The notes below the pieces were generated by a model that saw nothing but the letters and a program-made list of their open reading frames with translations, ran no database searches and was not told the origin of the DNA. Made by a program: the position numbers and the translations under genes. Shown in pieces: positions 39,457-49,119 of a stretch of 64,000 nt of DNA; position 1 is the first letter of the stretch, and the number at the start of each line of letters is the position of its first letter. Source of the DNA: Pseudomonas guineae. GTDB lineage: Bacteria > Pseudomonadota > Gammaproteobacteria > Pseudomonadales > Pseudomonadaceae. Where the stretch lies: assembly GCF_900113745.1 (NCBI RefSeq), contig NZ_FOQL01000001.1:1-64000 (forward strand), given 5' to 3'.

Positions 39457-40506
39457 CTACCAGCGAAACTTCAACACCTTGTCGTGCGGCTCGACCGGTG
39501 GCGTGAGCCCTACCTCGGTGGCAGGTGGCGTAACCGCCTGGCTACCATCAACCGGCAGAGCCTCGGCCGGCACCTCCTGCAACTGCGCCAACCCTAATTG
39601 CGCACGCAGCTGCTCGGCATTGGCATTTACAGCAAACGTGAGGGTGTCGCCTTCAACCTTGCGCAACTGCGCGGAGAAAGGTTCAAGAATGCGCTGCAAT
39701 TCAGCGTAGCGCGCAAGGTCAACACCCTGCACTTGCACGGTCAAGCGACTGGTGGCACCGGCGGCCACAATAAACCGTGGCGCCAAACGCTGATTGACCG
39801 CTAGCAGGACGGCATCTGCCAGCGCGGCCTGATCGGCACCCTTAACCTTACCTTGCTCACGCTCATCGCCCAGCCATAGACGCCACTCAGCCTGCCACTG
39901 GCCATTTGCTTCACGCGCCATAACGGCCAGCAAGGCGTCGGCGGCGTAACGCTCAGAAGCTTCACGCAATACGGCGGGATCATTCGCAGTGAAGTTTTCC
40001 GGCACGCCCATCAGCTGTTCGGACAGGTCGGCCAATGGCAGGCGCAGCGGCAGACCACGGTGCTGCGCAGCCTGATTGAACGGCGCAGCAGCGGCTTGTC
40101 CATCGCCAAGCAAGCGGCTGCCATCGCTGGCATCACTCAACCACCAGAGCAGGATGCGGGGACGATTTACGCCCCACAGCGCCAGGCCCGCCTGACGCAA
40201 GCCGCGCTCAGTGCTGTACGGGTCAAAGTCGACCAGCAACGTGTCACCTTCGTAAACATATTGGCTAACAATCTGTTGCGGGTCTTTGTGCAGCGCCGCC
40301 AGTGCCGGGTTCTGCGCCGCATCAGCCTTACCGGTTAAGCGCAACACCAAAGTATCCAGCGCACGACTTAGGGCGGCCGCACGCTCTTCCGGCTGCTGGC
40401 TGCTAACCGCTTCGCGGACTTGATACAGATTACTCACGGGCGCGGCCAAAGCTGGCAGGCCGCCCAGCGATAAACAGATAACAAGCAGGCGAGCGGTCAA
40501 ACGCAT
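39457..40506 (-). CDS. DUF2066 periplasmic protein
   Basis: A 349-aa exported protein. The signal peptide MRLTARLLVICLSLGGLPAL ends at LAA-P. The N-terminal part (VREAVSSQQPEERAAALSRA) is typical of DUF2066, and a proline-rich tail ends DKVLKFRW. No catalytic motif is visible. The gene is divergent from purM and is conserved there in Pseudomonas. Start ATG 40506 begins the signal sequence; an upstream frame of 33 bp is not used. Confidence 0.8.
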   Translation of the reverse strand: MRLTARLLVICLSLGGLPALAAPVSNLYQVREAVSSQQPEERAAALSRALDTLVLRLTGKADAAQNPALAALHKDPQQIVSQYVYEGDTLLVDFDPYSTERGLRQAGLALWGVNRPRILLWWLSDASDGSRLLGDGQAAAAPFNQAAQHRGLPLRLPLADLSEQLMGVPENFTANDPAVLREASERYAADALLAVMAREANGQWQAEWRLWLGDEREQGKVKGADQAALADAVLLAVNQRLAPRFIVAAGATSRLTVQVQGVDLARYAELQRILEPFSAQLRKVEGDTLTFAVNANAEQLRAQLGLAQLQEVPAEALPVDGSQAVTPPATEVGLTPPVEPHDKVLKFRW

Positions 40507-40827
40507 GAATAGGTTCTCGACGGACGGAAAAGGACACACAGGCCCTATTTAATAACAGTGCTGCCTGCCCACATCACGCAAGGCAACCGGCAACAGCTCA
40601 GGATTACGAGTTTAGGGGCTGTGAAGGTGCATACCAAAGCCCTTTTCAGCCACGTATCACCTGCAGCGGCTCGATTGTGAGCCGGTTGCCACCTTAAACA
40701 GCCGTCCCAATGGCCGCAACCTTGGCGGCTGGCCGCTGCCGGGTAAGCCTGATAAAATCGCGCGCCTTCGCAGACCGCCGCTACGCGCGGCGATGCCTAT
40801 CCGAATTTTCCCTAAAGGCCTGGATCT
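40507..40827. other. divergent intergenic region upstream of purM
   Basis: A 321-bp gap between divergent genes. I see an imperfect inverted repeat near 40614-40650 (GGGCTG...CAGCC type) and AT-richer sequence around 40750 (GATAAAAT) that could be a purM -10 box, but no well-spaced -35 partner. No coding frame is credible. Confidence 0.35.
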
Positions 40828-41886
40828 ATGAGCAAGCAACCCTCCATCAGCTACAAGGACGCAGGTGTAGATATCGACGCGGGCGAAGCCCTGGTCGAAC
40901 GCATCAAAAGCGTGGCCAAGCGCACCGCACGTCCGGAAGTCATGGGTGGGCTGGGCGGCTTCGGCGCGCTGTGCGAGATCCCTGCTGGCTACAAGCAACC
41001 GGTGCTGGTCTCCGGCACTGACGGCGTCGGCACCAAACTGCGCCTAGCGCTGAACCTGAACAAACACGACAGCATCGGCCAGGACCTGGTTGCCATGTGT
41101 GTCAACGACCTGGTGGTCTGTGGTGCCGAGCCGCTGTTCTTCCTCGATTACTACGCCACCGGCAAGCTCAACGTTGACGTGGCCGCCACCGTGGTTACCG
41201 GTATCGGCGCTGGTTGTGAACTGGCAGGCTGCTCGCTGGTCGGTGGTGAAACCGCTGAGATGCCGGGCATGTATGAAGGCGAAGACTACGATCTGGCCGG
41301 CTTCTGCGTTGGCGTAGTGGAAAAAGCTGAGATCATCGACGGCTCGAAAGTCGCCGCTGGTGATGCGCTGATCGCCCTACCGTCTTCCGGCCCGCACTCC
41401 AACGGCTACTCGCTGATCCGCAAGATCATCGAAGTTTCAGGCACTGAGATCGAAGCCACTGAGGTTGATGGCAAGCCGCTGGCTGACCTGCTGATGACCC
41501 CAACGCGCATCTACGTCAAACCCCTGCTCAAGCTGATCAAAGACACTGGTGCCGTTAAAGCCATGGCTCACATCACCGGCGGTGGCTTACTCGACAACAT
41601 CCCGCGCGTGCTGCCAAAGGGCGCACAAGCAGTGGTCGACGTCGCCAGCTGGACCCGTCCAGCGGTGTTCGACTGGCTGCAGGAAAAAGGCAACGTTGAC
41701 GAGCACGAGATGCACCGCGTCCTTAACTGTGGCGTTGGCATGGTGATCTGCGTGGCCCAGGATCAAGTCGATATCACTCTACAAACCCTGACCGCCGCCG
41801 GCGAACAGCCGTGGGTGATCGGCCAGATCAACCACGCGGCTGAAGGCGCTGCCCAGGTCGTCCTGAACAACCTGAAACAGCACTAA
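40828..41886 (+). CDS. purM: phosphoribosylaminoimidazole synthetase (AIR synthetase)
   Basis: PurM closes formylglycinamidine ribotide to AIR with ATP in purine synthesis. The 352-aa protein shows [20 protein letters not shown] at the start, the ATP segment [15 protein letters not shown] and [11 protein letters not shown], and a C-terminal AIRS domain ([16 protein letters not shown]). It overlaps purN by 1 nt (TAATG), so they are one operon. Confidence 0.98.
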   Translation: MSKQPSISYKDAGVDIDAGEALVERIKSVAKRTARPEVMGGLGGFGALCEIPAGYKQPVLVSGTDGVGTKLRLALNLNKHDSIGQDLVAMCVNDLVVCGAEPLFFLDYYATGKLNVDVAATVVTGIGAGCELAGCSLVGGETAEMPGMYEGEDYDLAGFCVGVVEKAEIIDGSKVAAGDALIALPSSGPHSNGYSLIRKIIEVSGTEIEATEVDGKPLADLLMTPTRIYVKPLLKLIKDTGAVKAMAHITGGGLLDNIPRVLPKGAQAVVDVASWTRPAVFDWLQEKGNVDEHEMHRVLNCGVGMVICVAQDQVDITLQTLTAAGEQPWVIGQINHAAEGAAQVVLNNLKQH

Positions 41887-42551
41887 TGCCGGCACCGTGC
41901 AATGTTGTGGTGCTGATATCGGGCTCCGGCAGCAACCTGCAGGCACTGATTGATAGCATTCAGGCCGGCGCTGACGCCTCCGAGAGCAGCCCGGCGCTGA
42001 TCAGCGCGGTGGTTTGTAACCGCGCCGATGCCCTAGGCTTGCAACGCGCGCAGGCCGCCGGCATCGCCACCGTGGTACTCGACCACAAACAGTTCGAGGG
42101 CCGCGAGGCGTTCGACGCTGCACTGGTCGCGACTATCGACGGCTATGATCCGCAACTGGTGGTGCTGGCTGGTTTTATGCGTATTCTCACCCCGACTTTT
42201 GTCCGCCATTACGCAGGGCGCTTGCTCAATATCCACCCGTCCCTGCTGCCTAAATACAAAGGTTTGCATACCCATCAACGGGCATTGGACGCTGGTGACA
42301 GCGAGCACGGTTGCAGCGTGCACTTCGTCAGCGAGGAACTCGATGGCGGACCACTGGTCGTACAGGCTGTGGTCGCGGTGAAGCCAGATGACACGCAAAG
42401 CAGTCTGGCGCAGCGCGTACACCAGCAAGAACATGTGATTTACCCGATGGCAGTTCGCTGGTTTGCCGAAGGCCGCTTGCACCTAACGGCGCAAGGGGCG
42501 ATGTTAGACGAGCAGCTGTTACCGAGTACCGGATACCTTATTCGAACGTAA
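41886..42551 (+). CDS. purN: phosphoribosylglycinamide formyltransferase
   Basis: PurN transfers the formyl group of 10-formyltetrahydrofolate to GAR. The 221-aa protein has the phosphate-binding loop VLISGSGSNLQALID and the catalytic Asn-His pair in NIHPSLLPKYKGLHTHQRAL. The family's catalytic Asp is probably the one in ALDAGDSEHGCSVHFV. It ends 12 bp before the DUF3108 gene. Confidence 0.97.
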   Translation: MPAPCNVVVLISGSGSNLQALIDSIQAGADASESSPALISAVVCNRADALGLQRAQAAGIATVVLDHKQFEGREAFDAALVATIDGYDPQLVVLAGFMRILTPTFVRHYAGRLLNIHPSLLPKYKGLHTHQRALDAGDSEHGCSVHFVSEELDGGPLVVQAVVAVKPDDTQSSLAQRVHQQEHVIYPMAVRWFAEGRLHLTAQGAMLDEQLLPSTGYLIRT

Positions 42552-42563
42552 ACAGGAGACACC

Positions 42564-43280
42564 ATGGGTCGCGCCTTACTGTTCGCACTGACACTACTGA
42601 GCCTGCCGGCATTCGCCGTTGAGCTAAAACCCTTTTCCGCCAGCTACACCGCCGACTGGAAGCAACTGCCCGTCAGCGGCAGCGCCGAGCGCAGCCTGCA
42701 AGCGCTGGACAATGGTGTGTGGAAACTTAATTTTGAAGCTTCTATGCTAGTTGCCAGCCTGACCGAAGAAAGCACCTTGCGCGTGGATAACACCACCTTC
42801 CTACCCCAGACGTATTTGTATGAGCGCGGCGGCCTGGGCAAAAGTAAGAAAATCGAGCAGGACTTTGACTGGGAAGCCAAGCAAGTCATCGGCAGCGACC
42901 GCGATACCCCGGTGCGCCTGCCCCTGAACCGCGGCCTACTGGACAAGTCGACCTACCAACTGGCCTTGCAATACGATGTGGCCGCCGGCAAGCAGAGCAT
43001 GAGCTATCAGGTGGTCGATGGCGACGAAGTGGAAACCTATGATTTCCGCGTGCTCGGTGAGGAAGTCGTGCGTACCAAGGCGGGCCTGGTCGATGCGATC
43101 AAGGTCGAGCGCGTGCGTGACCCGACTCAAAGCAGCCGTAAGACCATCCTCTGGTTCGCCAAGAATTGGGACTTCCTGCTGGTACGCCTGCATCAGGTCG
43201 AGAAGGACGGTAAGGAATACCAGATCATGCTCAAGCAAGGCAGCGTTGACGGCAGAGCTGTTGAAGGCCGCCAGGACTGA
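42564..43280 (+). CDS. DUF3108 periplasmic protein
   Basis: A 238-aa exported protein with signal peptide MGRALLFALTLLSLPAFA-V. The mature part is beta-rich with recurring hydrophobic strands and the family segment FSASYTADWKQLPVSGSAER. The function is unknown; it follows purN in an operon as in other Pseudomonas. AGGAGA lies upstream of the ATG. Confidence 0.85.
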   Translation: MGRALLFALTLLSLPAFAVELKPFSASYTADWKQLPVSGSAERSLQALDNGVWKLNFEASMLVASLTEESTLRVDNTTFLPQTYLYERGGLGKSKKIEQDFDWEAKQVIGSDRDTPVRLPLNRGLLDKSTYQLALQYDVAAGKQSMSYQVVDGDEVETYDFRVLGEEVVRTKAGLVDAIKVERVRDPTQSSRKTILWFAKNWDFLLVRLHQVEKDGKEYQIMLKQGSVDGRAVEGRQD

Positions 43281-43286
43281 GACAGA

Positions 43287-43330
43287 GCGCAATAAAAAGC
43301 CGAGCTCAGCCGCTCGGCTTTTTATTGCGC
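43287..43330. terminator. bidirectional terminator with 19-bp perfect stem
   Basis: Arms of 19 bp (43287-43305 and 43312-43330) are perfectly complementary around a 6-nt loop and contain AATAAAAAGCC and its complement. It separates the purMN-DUF3108 operon from the convergent DUF2058 gene. Confidence 0.92.
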
Positions 43331-43378
43331 GGATTGTTGCAAGCAGGGCCGAGTCACACTCGGCCCTCGCTTACTGAA

Positions 43379-43918
43379 TCACCACATCAGGTCATCCGGT
43401 ACCTGATAAGCCGCGTACGGATCATCGGCATCCGGCGCTTCGGTTGGAGTATTGAGCAGGACTACACGCTGTGCATCGCGCTCCTGAATCTTCAGCGCGG
43501 CCTCGCGCGGGATCACTTCATAGCCGCCACCGTGGCGCACGATCGCCAGCGAACCGCTGCTGAGTTTGTTGCGCATCAACGCGTTGACCGACAGACGCTT
43601 GACCTTCTTGTCGTCAACAAAATTGTAGTAATCCTCGGTGGTCAGCTTGGGCAGACGCGACACCTCGATCAGTTGCTTGACCTGCGCGGTGCGGGCCTTT
43701 TGCTCGACCTTCTGCTGCTGCTGACGGTTGAGCTCCTGATCACGCGCGGCCTTCTCAGCCATGGCCTGTTGAGCGGCGAGCTTTTGCGACTCATCCTTCT
43801 CGATGTGGCCTTTCTGCTCCAGACGCTGCTTCTTCTGTTTTTCCTTGCCGACCTGCTTGGCCTGCTTTTCGTTGACCAGCCCCGCTTTAAGCATCTGATC
43901 GCGTAGTGAGAGAGCCAT
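43379..43918 (-). CDS. DUF2058 (YaiL-like) protein
   Basis: A 179-aa charged protein. It starts MALSLRDQMLKAGLVNEKQA, contains a long Lys/Glu/Gln-rich helical stretch (about 15-80) likely to form a coiled coil, and ends with a small globular domain (about 90-165: NALMRNKLSSGSLAIVRHGG). Relatives are annotated as nucleoprotein or polynucleotide-associated; the function is not established. Confidence 0.85.
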   Translation of the reverse strand: MALSLRDQMLKAGLVNEKQAKQVGKEKQKKQRLEQKGHIEKDESQKLAAQQAMAEKAARDQELNRQQQQKVEQKARTAQVKQLIEVSRLPKLTTEDYYNFVDDKKVKRLSVNALMRNKLSSGSLAIVRHGGGYEVIPREAALKIQERDAQRVVLLNTPTEAPDADDPYAAYQVPDDLMW

Positions 43919-44000
43919 AACCTACCTTTCCAACCATCAATATTGAGTGGGCATGCCCACCCGTAACCTGTCGTATGTTGGCGCACTGGCACCTATGTAT

Positions 44001-44831
44001 TCAGCCACTCGGGGTGAGCTTTTCCAGCTTTTTAGCTTCGCCCCACAGCGCATCTAACTCATCCAGGGCGCAATCTTGCATAGCCCGACCCGCTTCGCGC
44101 AAGGTCTGCTCGATAAAACGGAAGCGTCGTTCGAACTTGCCGTTGGCCGCACGCAGGGCTGTTTCCGGGTCGACTTTCAGGTGGCGCGCCAAGTTGCTGA
44201 CCACAAACAGCAGATCGCCAATCTCCTCGCTAATCGCTTCGGAGTCGTTTTCGCTCATGGCCTCCAGCACTTCATCCAGCTCTTCACGCACCTTGTCGAC
44301 CACCGGTAGAGCGTCTGGCCAGTCAAAACCGACTTGAGCGGCACGCTTTTGCAATTTGATTGCCCGGCTCAGTGCTGGCAACACCACCGGCACATCATCG
44401 AGCAATGACAGCTGCTCAGGAGCGCTGGCTTTCTCGGCGCGCTCTTCGGCTTTCAGCGCTTCCCAGCGTTGCTTGACCGCAGCTTCATCGAGCTTAGCCA
44501 TACCCGGCGCGCCATACAGCTCACCATCGGGGAACACATGCGGATGCCGACGCAGCAGCTTGCGGGTGATGCCGTCGATCACATCGGCAAACTCGAAGCG
44601 CCCTTCTTCACGCGCCAGCTGGCTGTAATACACCACCTGAAACAGCAGGTCACCCAACTCACCCGGCAAATGGTCGAAGTCGCCGCGCTCAATGGCATCA
44701 GCCACCTCGTAGGCTTCCTCGATGGTGTACGGCACGATAGTCGCGTAGCTCTGTTTAAGGTCCCACGGGCAACCGTGCTGCGGGTCGCGCAGACGGGCCA
44801 TCAGGTGCAGCAGATCGTTAAGTTGATACAT
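44001..44831 (-). CDS. mazG: nucleoside triphosphate pyrophosphohydrolase MazG
   Basis: MazG hydrolyses canonical and modified NTPs to NMP and pyrophosphate. The 276-aa protein has two MazG repeats. The first has the metal-binding EExxE-type helix EEAYEVADAIERGD with ELGDLLFQVVYYSQ, and the second has REELDEVLEAMSEND with EIGDLLFVVSNLARHL. In E. coli MazG also dampens ppGpp responses; no mazEF toxin pair is present here. Start ATG 44831. Confidence 0.95.
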   Translation of the reverse strand: MYQLNDLLHLMARLRDPQHGCPWDLKQSYATIVPYTIEEAYEVADAIERGDFDHLPGELGDLLFQVVYYSQLAREEGRFEFADVIDGITRKLLRRHPHVFPDGELYGAPGMAKLDEAAVKQRWEALKAEERAEKASAPEQLSLLDDVPVVLPALSRAIKLQKRAAQVGFDWPDALPVVDKVREELDEVLEAMSENDSEAISEEIGDLLFVVSNLARHLKVDPETALRAANGKFERRFRFIEQTLREAGRAMQDCALDELDALWGEAKKLEKLTPSG

Positions 44832-44892
44832 AACAAATCCCGATTAATACGCTTACATAGGATGGGTTAGCCGTGCAAAGCACACGATGATA

Positions 44893-44915
44893 GCGCGTTG
44901 CTTAACGCAACGCGC
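44893..44915. terminator. hairpin 3' of the RND operon
   Basis: Perfect 9-bp arms GCGCGTTGC and GCAACGCGC with loop TTAAC lie 13 bp after the RND pump stop codon. There is no T-tract; it may be a stabilising hairpin or weak terminator. Confidence 0.5.
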
Positions 44916-44928
44916 CGGCCACCCCAGC

Positions 44929-47900
44929 CTAGACCGCTGCCATGCCCTCATCTTGCGGCTTAATCGGCCGCCAGCGGCGCAGCAACATGTACAACGTCGG
45001 AATCACAAACAACGTGAAGAAGGTGCCGACCAGTAGGCCGCCGACAATCACCAGGCCGATCTGCTGACGACTTTCTGCGCCCGCCCCCGTGGCAATGGCC
45101 AGCGGCACCGAGCCCAGCACCATGGCGCCGGTGGTCATCAGAATCGGTCGTAGCCGCTGTACTGAGGCCTCAATCACCGCCGCGCGGACCTCATGCCCCT
45201 GGCGCAACAAGACGTTGGCAAACTCAACGATCAGGATGCCGTGCTTGGTAATCAAGCCAATCAACGTGACCAATCCGATCTGCGAGTAGATGTTCAAGGT
45301 GCCGCCAAACAGGGTCAGCGCCAGCAAGGCCCCGGCCATCGACAACGGTACGCTGAAGAGGATGATCAGCGGATCGGTAAAGCTCTCAAACTGCGCCGCC
45401 AGCACCAAAAAGATGAAGGCCAGAGCCAGGGCGAAGATCAGCGCGATGCCCGCGCTGGATTCCTTGAAGTCCCGAGAAGTACCGGTGTAGTCGTACTGGG
45501 TCTCAGCCGGGAACACCGTGCGCGCGGTGCTTTCCAGATGCGTCAGGGCTTCGCCTAAAGTGAAGCCGGCGCCGACGTTAGCACTCACCGTCACCGCGCG
45601 CAGCTGGTTGAAGTGGTTGAGCTCACGTGGCGCTACGGTTTCGCGTACCTCAATCAGGTTGGACAACTGCACCATGCTGTCATCACGGCCACGCACATAC
45701 ACACGGTCGAGATCCTGCGGGTTGCTGCGATCGACGTCCTGCAACTGCACCAGCACATCGTACTGCTCGCCGTTCTGCTTGAAACGGGTTACCTGGCGAC
45801 TGCCAAACAGGCTTTCCAGGCTGCGGCCAATGGTGGCCACATCGGTGCCCACCGAGACGGCCTGTTCGCGATTAACCGCCACTTTGAGCTGCGGAGCATT
45901 GAGCTTGAGGTCGCTGTCCAGGCTTTCCAGTCCCGGATAATCGCGCAGCGCGTTGAGCAACTCATCGACATAGCCCTGCAACTCGCGGTATTCCATGGAT
46001 GAGCGAATCACGAAGTTGACCGGCTGATTACGCGCACTCTGCCCCAGTGGCGGGCGATTGACCGGGAAGGCGCGTACACCGGCAATTTCCTGCAGTTTGG
46101 GGAACAGCTCGTTACGGATCTCGAACTGGCTGCGCAAGCGATCTGCCCAGTCCTCCAGCTTCATAAAGGAAATACCTTGGGCCACCGTGGGGAAGCCGGC
46201 CACCACTAAGTAGCGGTTGGTTTCAGCGATGCTGGCGTAGGCGTCCTCGATCTCTTTGGCATAACGCCCGGTGTAATTGATGGTGGCACCGTCCGGGCCA
46301 CTGAACACGCCGATAATGGTACCCGTGTCCTCGGTCGGCGCTAGCTCGGACTTGAGCCCAGAGAACAGCAGCACACACGCCACCACGGTCAGCAGCAGCA
46401 CGCCCACTACCAGCACCCAGGCACTGAGCGCCTTAGCCAGCAAATGTTTATAGCTGTAGGTCAGGCCGTTGAGGAATTTCTCGATCAAGTTGTACACGCG
46501 GTTATGCCGCTCACCGGTCTGATGCGGCTTGAGCAGCAGCGCACACATCATCGGCGTCAGGGTCAGGGCAACGAAGCCCGACACCAGCACTGCACCCGCC
46601 AGGGTCCAAGCGAATTCGGTAAACAACTTGCCGGTGGTGCCCTGCATAAAGCCGATGGGGGCGAATACCGCGGCCAAAGTCAGGGTCATGGCGATCACCG
46701 CAAAGGCAATCTCGCGGCTGCCCTTAAACGCCGCCTGCATAGGCTGCATGCCTTCTTCGATGTGCCGGTGAATGTTCTCCAGCATAACGATCGCATCGTC
46801 CACCACCAGACCGATGGCCAATACCATCGCCAACAGCGTTAAGGTGTTGATGGTAAAACCCATCAGCGACATCAGCGCAAACGCACCGATCAGTGACACC
46901 GGAATGGTCACCAGCGGAATCAAGGTGGCACGCAGCGAGCGCAGGAAAATAAAGATGATCAGGATGACCAGCCCCACCGCTTCCCAGATGGTGATAAATA
47001 CGTTGTCGATCGACTCGCGGATAAACAGCGAGTTGTCGTTGGCCACCGCCATTTCCATGCCTTCGGGCAGCAGCGCTCGTACATCCGGCATCGCGGCAGT
47101 TAAGCCATCAGATATATCCAGCGGGTTAGCAGTGGCCTGCTTGATCATGCCCATCGACACAGCAGCTTGGCCGTTGAAACGGACAATACTGCGCTCGTCC
47201 GCCGCGCCGATTTCGGCATAGCCGACATCGGCCAGGCGCAGCAGGTAACCGCGCGAATCATCAAGAATCAGCTGGTTGAACTGCTCCGGGGTATTCAGGT
47301 CGGTTTCCGACAGCACAGTGAATTCGCGCTGCTGCGACTCGATACGCCCGGCCGGGATTTCCACATTCTGCCGCCGTAGGGCGTCTTCCACGTCCTGTAC
47401 GGTGAGGTTGTGCGCCGCGAGCTTCTCCGGGTCGAGCCAGATGCGCATGGCGAAGGTGCGCGCGCCGCGGATCTGCACTTCGGAAACGCCAGGGATGGTC
47501 TGCAGGCGATCCTTGATCACCCGCTCCAGCACGTCGGTGATCTCCATCGCGCTGTAACGGTCGCTGTAGAACGCCAGCCAGATCACCGGTTGCGCATCGG
47601 CCTCAACTTTCTGCACGATCGGCTCGGCGATTTCATCCGGGAGCAAGCCACGCACCCGGCCCAGGCGATCACGCACATCGTTGGCAGCCTCATCAGAGTT
47701 ACTGCCAAGGCGGAACTGCGCGGTGACCTGGGTGTTTTCCGAGCGGCTGATGGAGCTGACAAAATCCAGCCCCTCGATACCCGACAGCACATCCTCGATT
47801 GGCTGCGCGACCTGCGACTCCATGATCTCCGGGCTGGCACCGGGGTAACTGACGTTAACCGTGACAATCGGCACGTCGATATTCGGGTACTCGCGCACCG

Positions 47901-47997
47901 CCAAACGGTCGTAGGCCATCAGTCCGAGCAGCACCACGATTAGCGACAGTACGGTGGCAAACACCGGCCGGCGGATGCAAATATCCGACAGGGTCAT
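44929..47997 (-). CDS. RND-family efflux pump inner-membrane transporter
   Basis: A 1022-aa hydrophobe/amphiphile efflux (HAE1) transporter, exporting drugs or other amphiphiles by proton antiport. There are 12 membrane helices in two halves, each with a periplasmic domain. The N-terminus MTLSDICIRRPVFATVLSLI is typical. Helix 4 carries the paired aspartates in AIGLVVDDAIVMLENIHRHI. I take ATG 47997 (GGAG 8 nt upstream); a longer frame reads into the adaptor gene. No outer-membrane channel gene is adjacent, so it must borrow one. It overlaps its adaptor gene by 4 nt. Confidence 0.94.
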   Translation of the reverse strand: MTLSDICIRRPVFATVLSLIVVLLGLMAYDRLAVREYPNIDVPIVTVNVSYPGASPEIMESQVAQPIEDVLSGIEGLDFVSSISRSENTQVTAQFRLGSNSDEAANDVRDRLGRVRGLLPDEIAEPIVQKVEADAQPVIWLAFYSDRYSAMEITDVLERVIKDRLQTIPGVSEVQIRGARTFAMRIWLDPEKLAAHNLTVQDVEDALRRQNVEIPAGRIESQQREFTVLSETDLNTPEQFNQLILDDSRGYLLRLADVGYAEIGAADERSIVRFNGQAAVSMGMIKQATANPLDISDGLTAAMPDVRALLPEGMEMAVANDNSLFIRESIDNVFITIWEAVGLVILIIFIFLRSLRATLIPLVTIPVSLIGAFALMSLMGFTINTLTLLAMVLAIGLVVDDAIVMLENIHRHIEEGMQPMQAAFKGSREIAFAVIAMTLTLAAVFAPIGFMQGTTGKLFTEFAWTLAGAVLVSGFVALTLTPMMCALLLKPHQTGERHNRVYNLIEKFLNGLTYSYKHLLAKALSAWVLVVGVLLLTVVACVLLFSGLKSELAPTEDTGTIIGVFSGPDGATINYTGRYAKEIEDAYASIAETNRYLVVAGFPTVAQGISFMKLEDWADRLRSQFEIRNELFPKLQEIAGVRAFPVNRPPLGQSARNQPVNFVIRSSMEYRELQGYVDELLNALRDYPGLESLDSDLKLNAPQLKVAVNREQAVSVGTDVATIGRSLESLFGSRQVTRFKQNGEQYDVLVQLQDVDRSNPQDLDRVYVRGRDDSMVQLSNLIEVRETVAPRELNHFNQLRAVTVSANVGAGFTLGEALTHLESTARTVFPAETQYDYTGTSRDFKESSAGIALIFALALAFIFLVLAAQFESFTDPLIILFSVPLSMAGALLALTLFGGTLNIYSQIGLVTLIGLITKHGILIVEFANVLLRQGHEVRAAVIEASVQRLRPILMTTGAMVLGSVPLAIATGAGAESRQQIGLVIVGGLLVGTFFTLFVIPTLYMLLRRWRPIKPQDEGMAAV

Positions 47998-49025
47998 GGT
48001 GCAGGCTCCACCACCTTGGTGCGTACCGGCGAGCCGGCTCGAACCTTCTGCCAACCAGCGCTGATCAACATCTCGCCGCCTTGCAGGCCCTCGACCACTT
48101 CGACCTTGCCAGCCTGACGCTTGCCTAGAATCACTTCACGCAGTTCAACCTTGCCCTCGACCACTAGGTTGACCAGCCGCTGCTCACCCACCGGCATCAC
48201 CGCCTCTTCTGGAATCACCAACGCGTTCGGCCGCTCGGCCAAGATCACCGACACGCGGACAAACTGCCCAGGGCTCAAGCGACCTTCATGGTTGCTGATG
48301 TGCGCACGAATGGCCTGGCTGCGCCCGGCTTCGTCCAGGCGCGGGTTGATGGCGAAGACCTCGCCGCTGAAGCGCTCGCCCGGATAAGCATCCAGGCTGA
48401 TTTCGATGGTCTGTTCTAGACGAATCTGGCTTACGGCTTTCTGTGGAATACGGAAATCGACCTTGAGCGGGTCGAGCACTTCTAGGTTGACGATGTTCTG
48501 ACCTTCGCTGAGGTAATCGCCAGGACTGACCTGACGCAAACCCAGCACGCCCTCATAGGGTGCGAGGATGCGCGTCTTGTCCAGGCGTGCCTGCGAGAGT
48601 GCCAGGCTGGCCCGCGAGGCTTGCTGTTCAGCATTGGCTTCATCCAGTGCCTGCGCATTGCTGGCACCACGCTTGAAGAGCATCTGCGCGCGCTGGAAGT
48701 TCTTTTCTGCCAAGTTCAAGTTGGCTCGCGCTTGGGCAAACTCGGCGCGGCTGATTGAATCATCCAGACTGACCAGCAAGGCACCCGCCTCAGTGTGCTG
48801 ACCTTCACGAAAATGCAACTGGGCGATGCGACCAGCGATTTCCGGGCGGATCATCACTGACTCATCTGGGCTGAGCGAACCAAATGTCACCAACTCGTCG
48901 CGCACCAGACCACTTTCGACCTTGACCACTTCCACCATTGGCCCTTCGTTGGCATGCGCCTGCACAGGGGTGAGGGAATACAACAGAGCAACAGCAACGA
49001 GAAGAGCAGGTGCGCGGGCAAACAT
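47994..49025 (-). CDS. RND efflux periplasmic adaptor (membrane fusion) protein
   Basis: A 343-aa HlyD/AcrA-type adaptor that links the RND pump to an outer-membrane channel. A signal sequence ends near PVQAHA-N, with no lipobox. Next come a lipoyl-like half-motif (GRIAQLHFREGQHTEAGALL), an alpha-hairpin (about 85-150, ARANLNLAEKNFQRAQMLFK) and beta-barrel strands. The start ATG 49025 has AGGGG 6 nt upstream. It is first of a two-gene operon with the pump. Confidence 0.92.
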   Translation of the reverse strand: MFARAPALLVAVALLYSLTPVQAHANEGPMVEVVKVESGLVRDELVTFGSLSPDESVMIRPEIAGRIAQLHFREGQHTEAGALLVSLDDSISRAEFAQARANLNLAEKNFQRAQMLFKRGASNAQALDEANAEQQASRASLALSQARLDKTRILAPYEGVLGLRQVSPGDYLSEGQNIVNLEVLDPLKVDFRIPQKAVSQIRLEQTIEISLDAYPGERFSGEVFAINPRLDEAGRSQAIRAHISNHEGRLSPGQFVRVSVILAERPNALVIPEEAVMPVGEQRLVNLVVEGKVELREVILGKRQAGKVEVVEGLQGGEMLISAGWQKVRAGSPVRTKVVEPAP

Positions 49026-49119
49026 ATACAACCCCTAGTAATTGTAGAGGCTGAGTCTAACGGCCGAGCCGCGCTGATCAGCCGTTAAAACTGTTTCCCA
49101 ATATTTGGATCTATTCTGG

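Noticed and set aside
43325-43906. A 193-codon plus-strand frame antisense to the DUF2058 gene
   Set aside because: Its Leu-rich run mirrors the Gln/Lys-rich helix of the real gene on the other strand.
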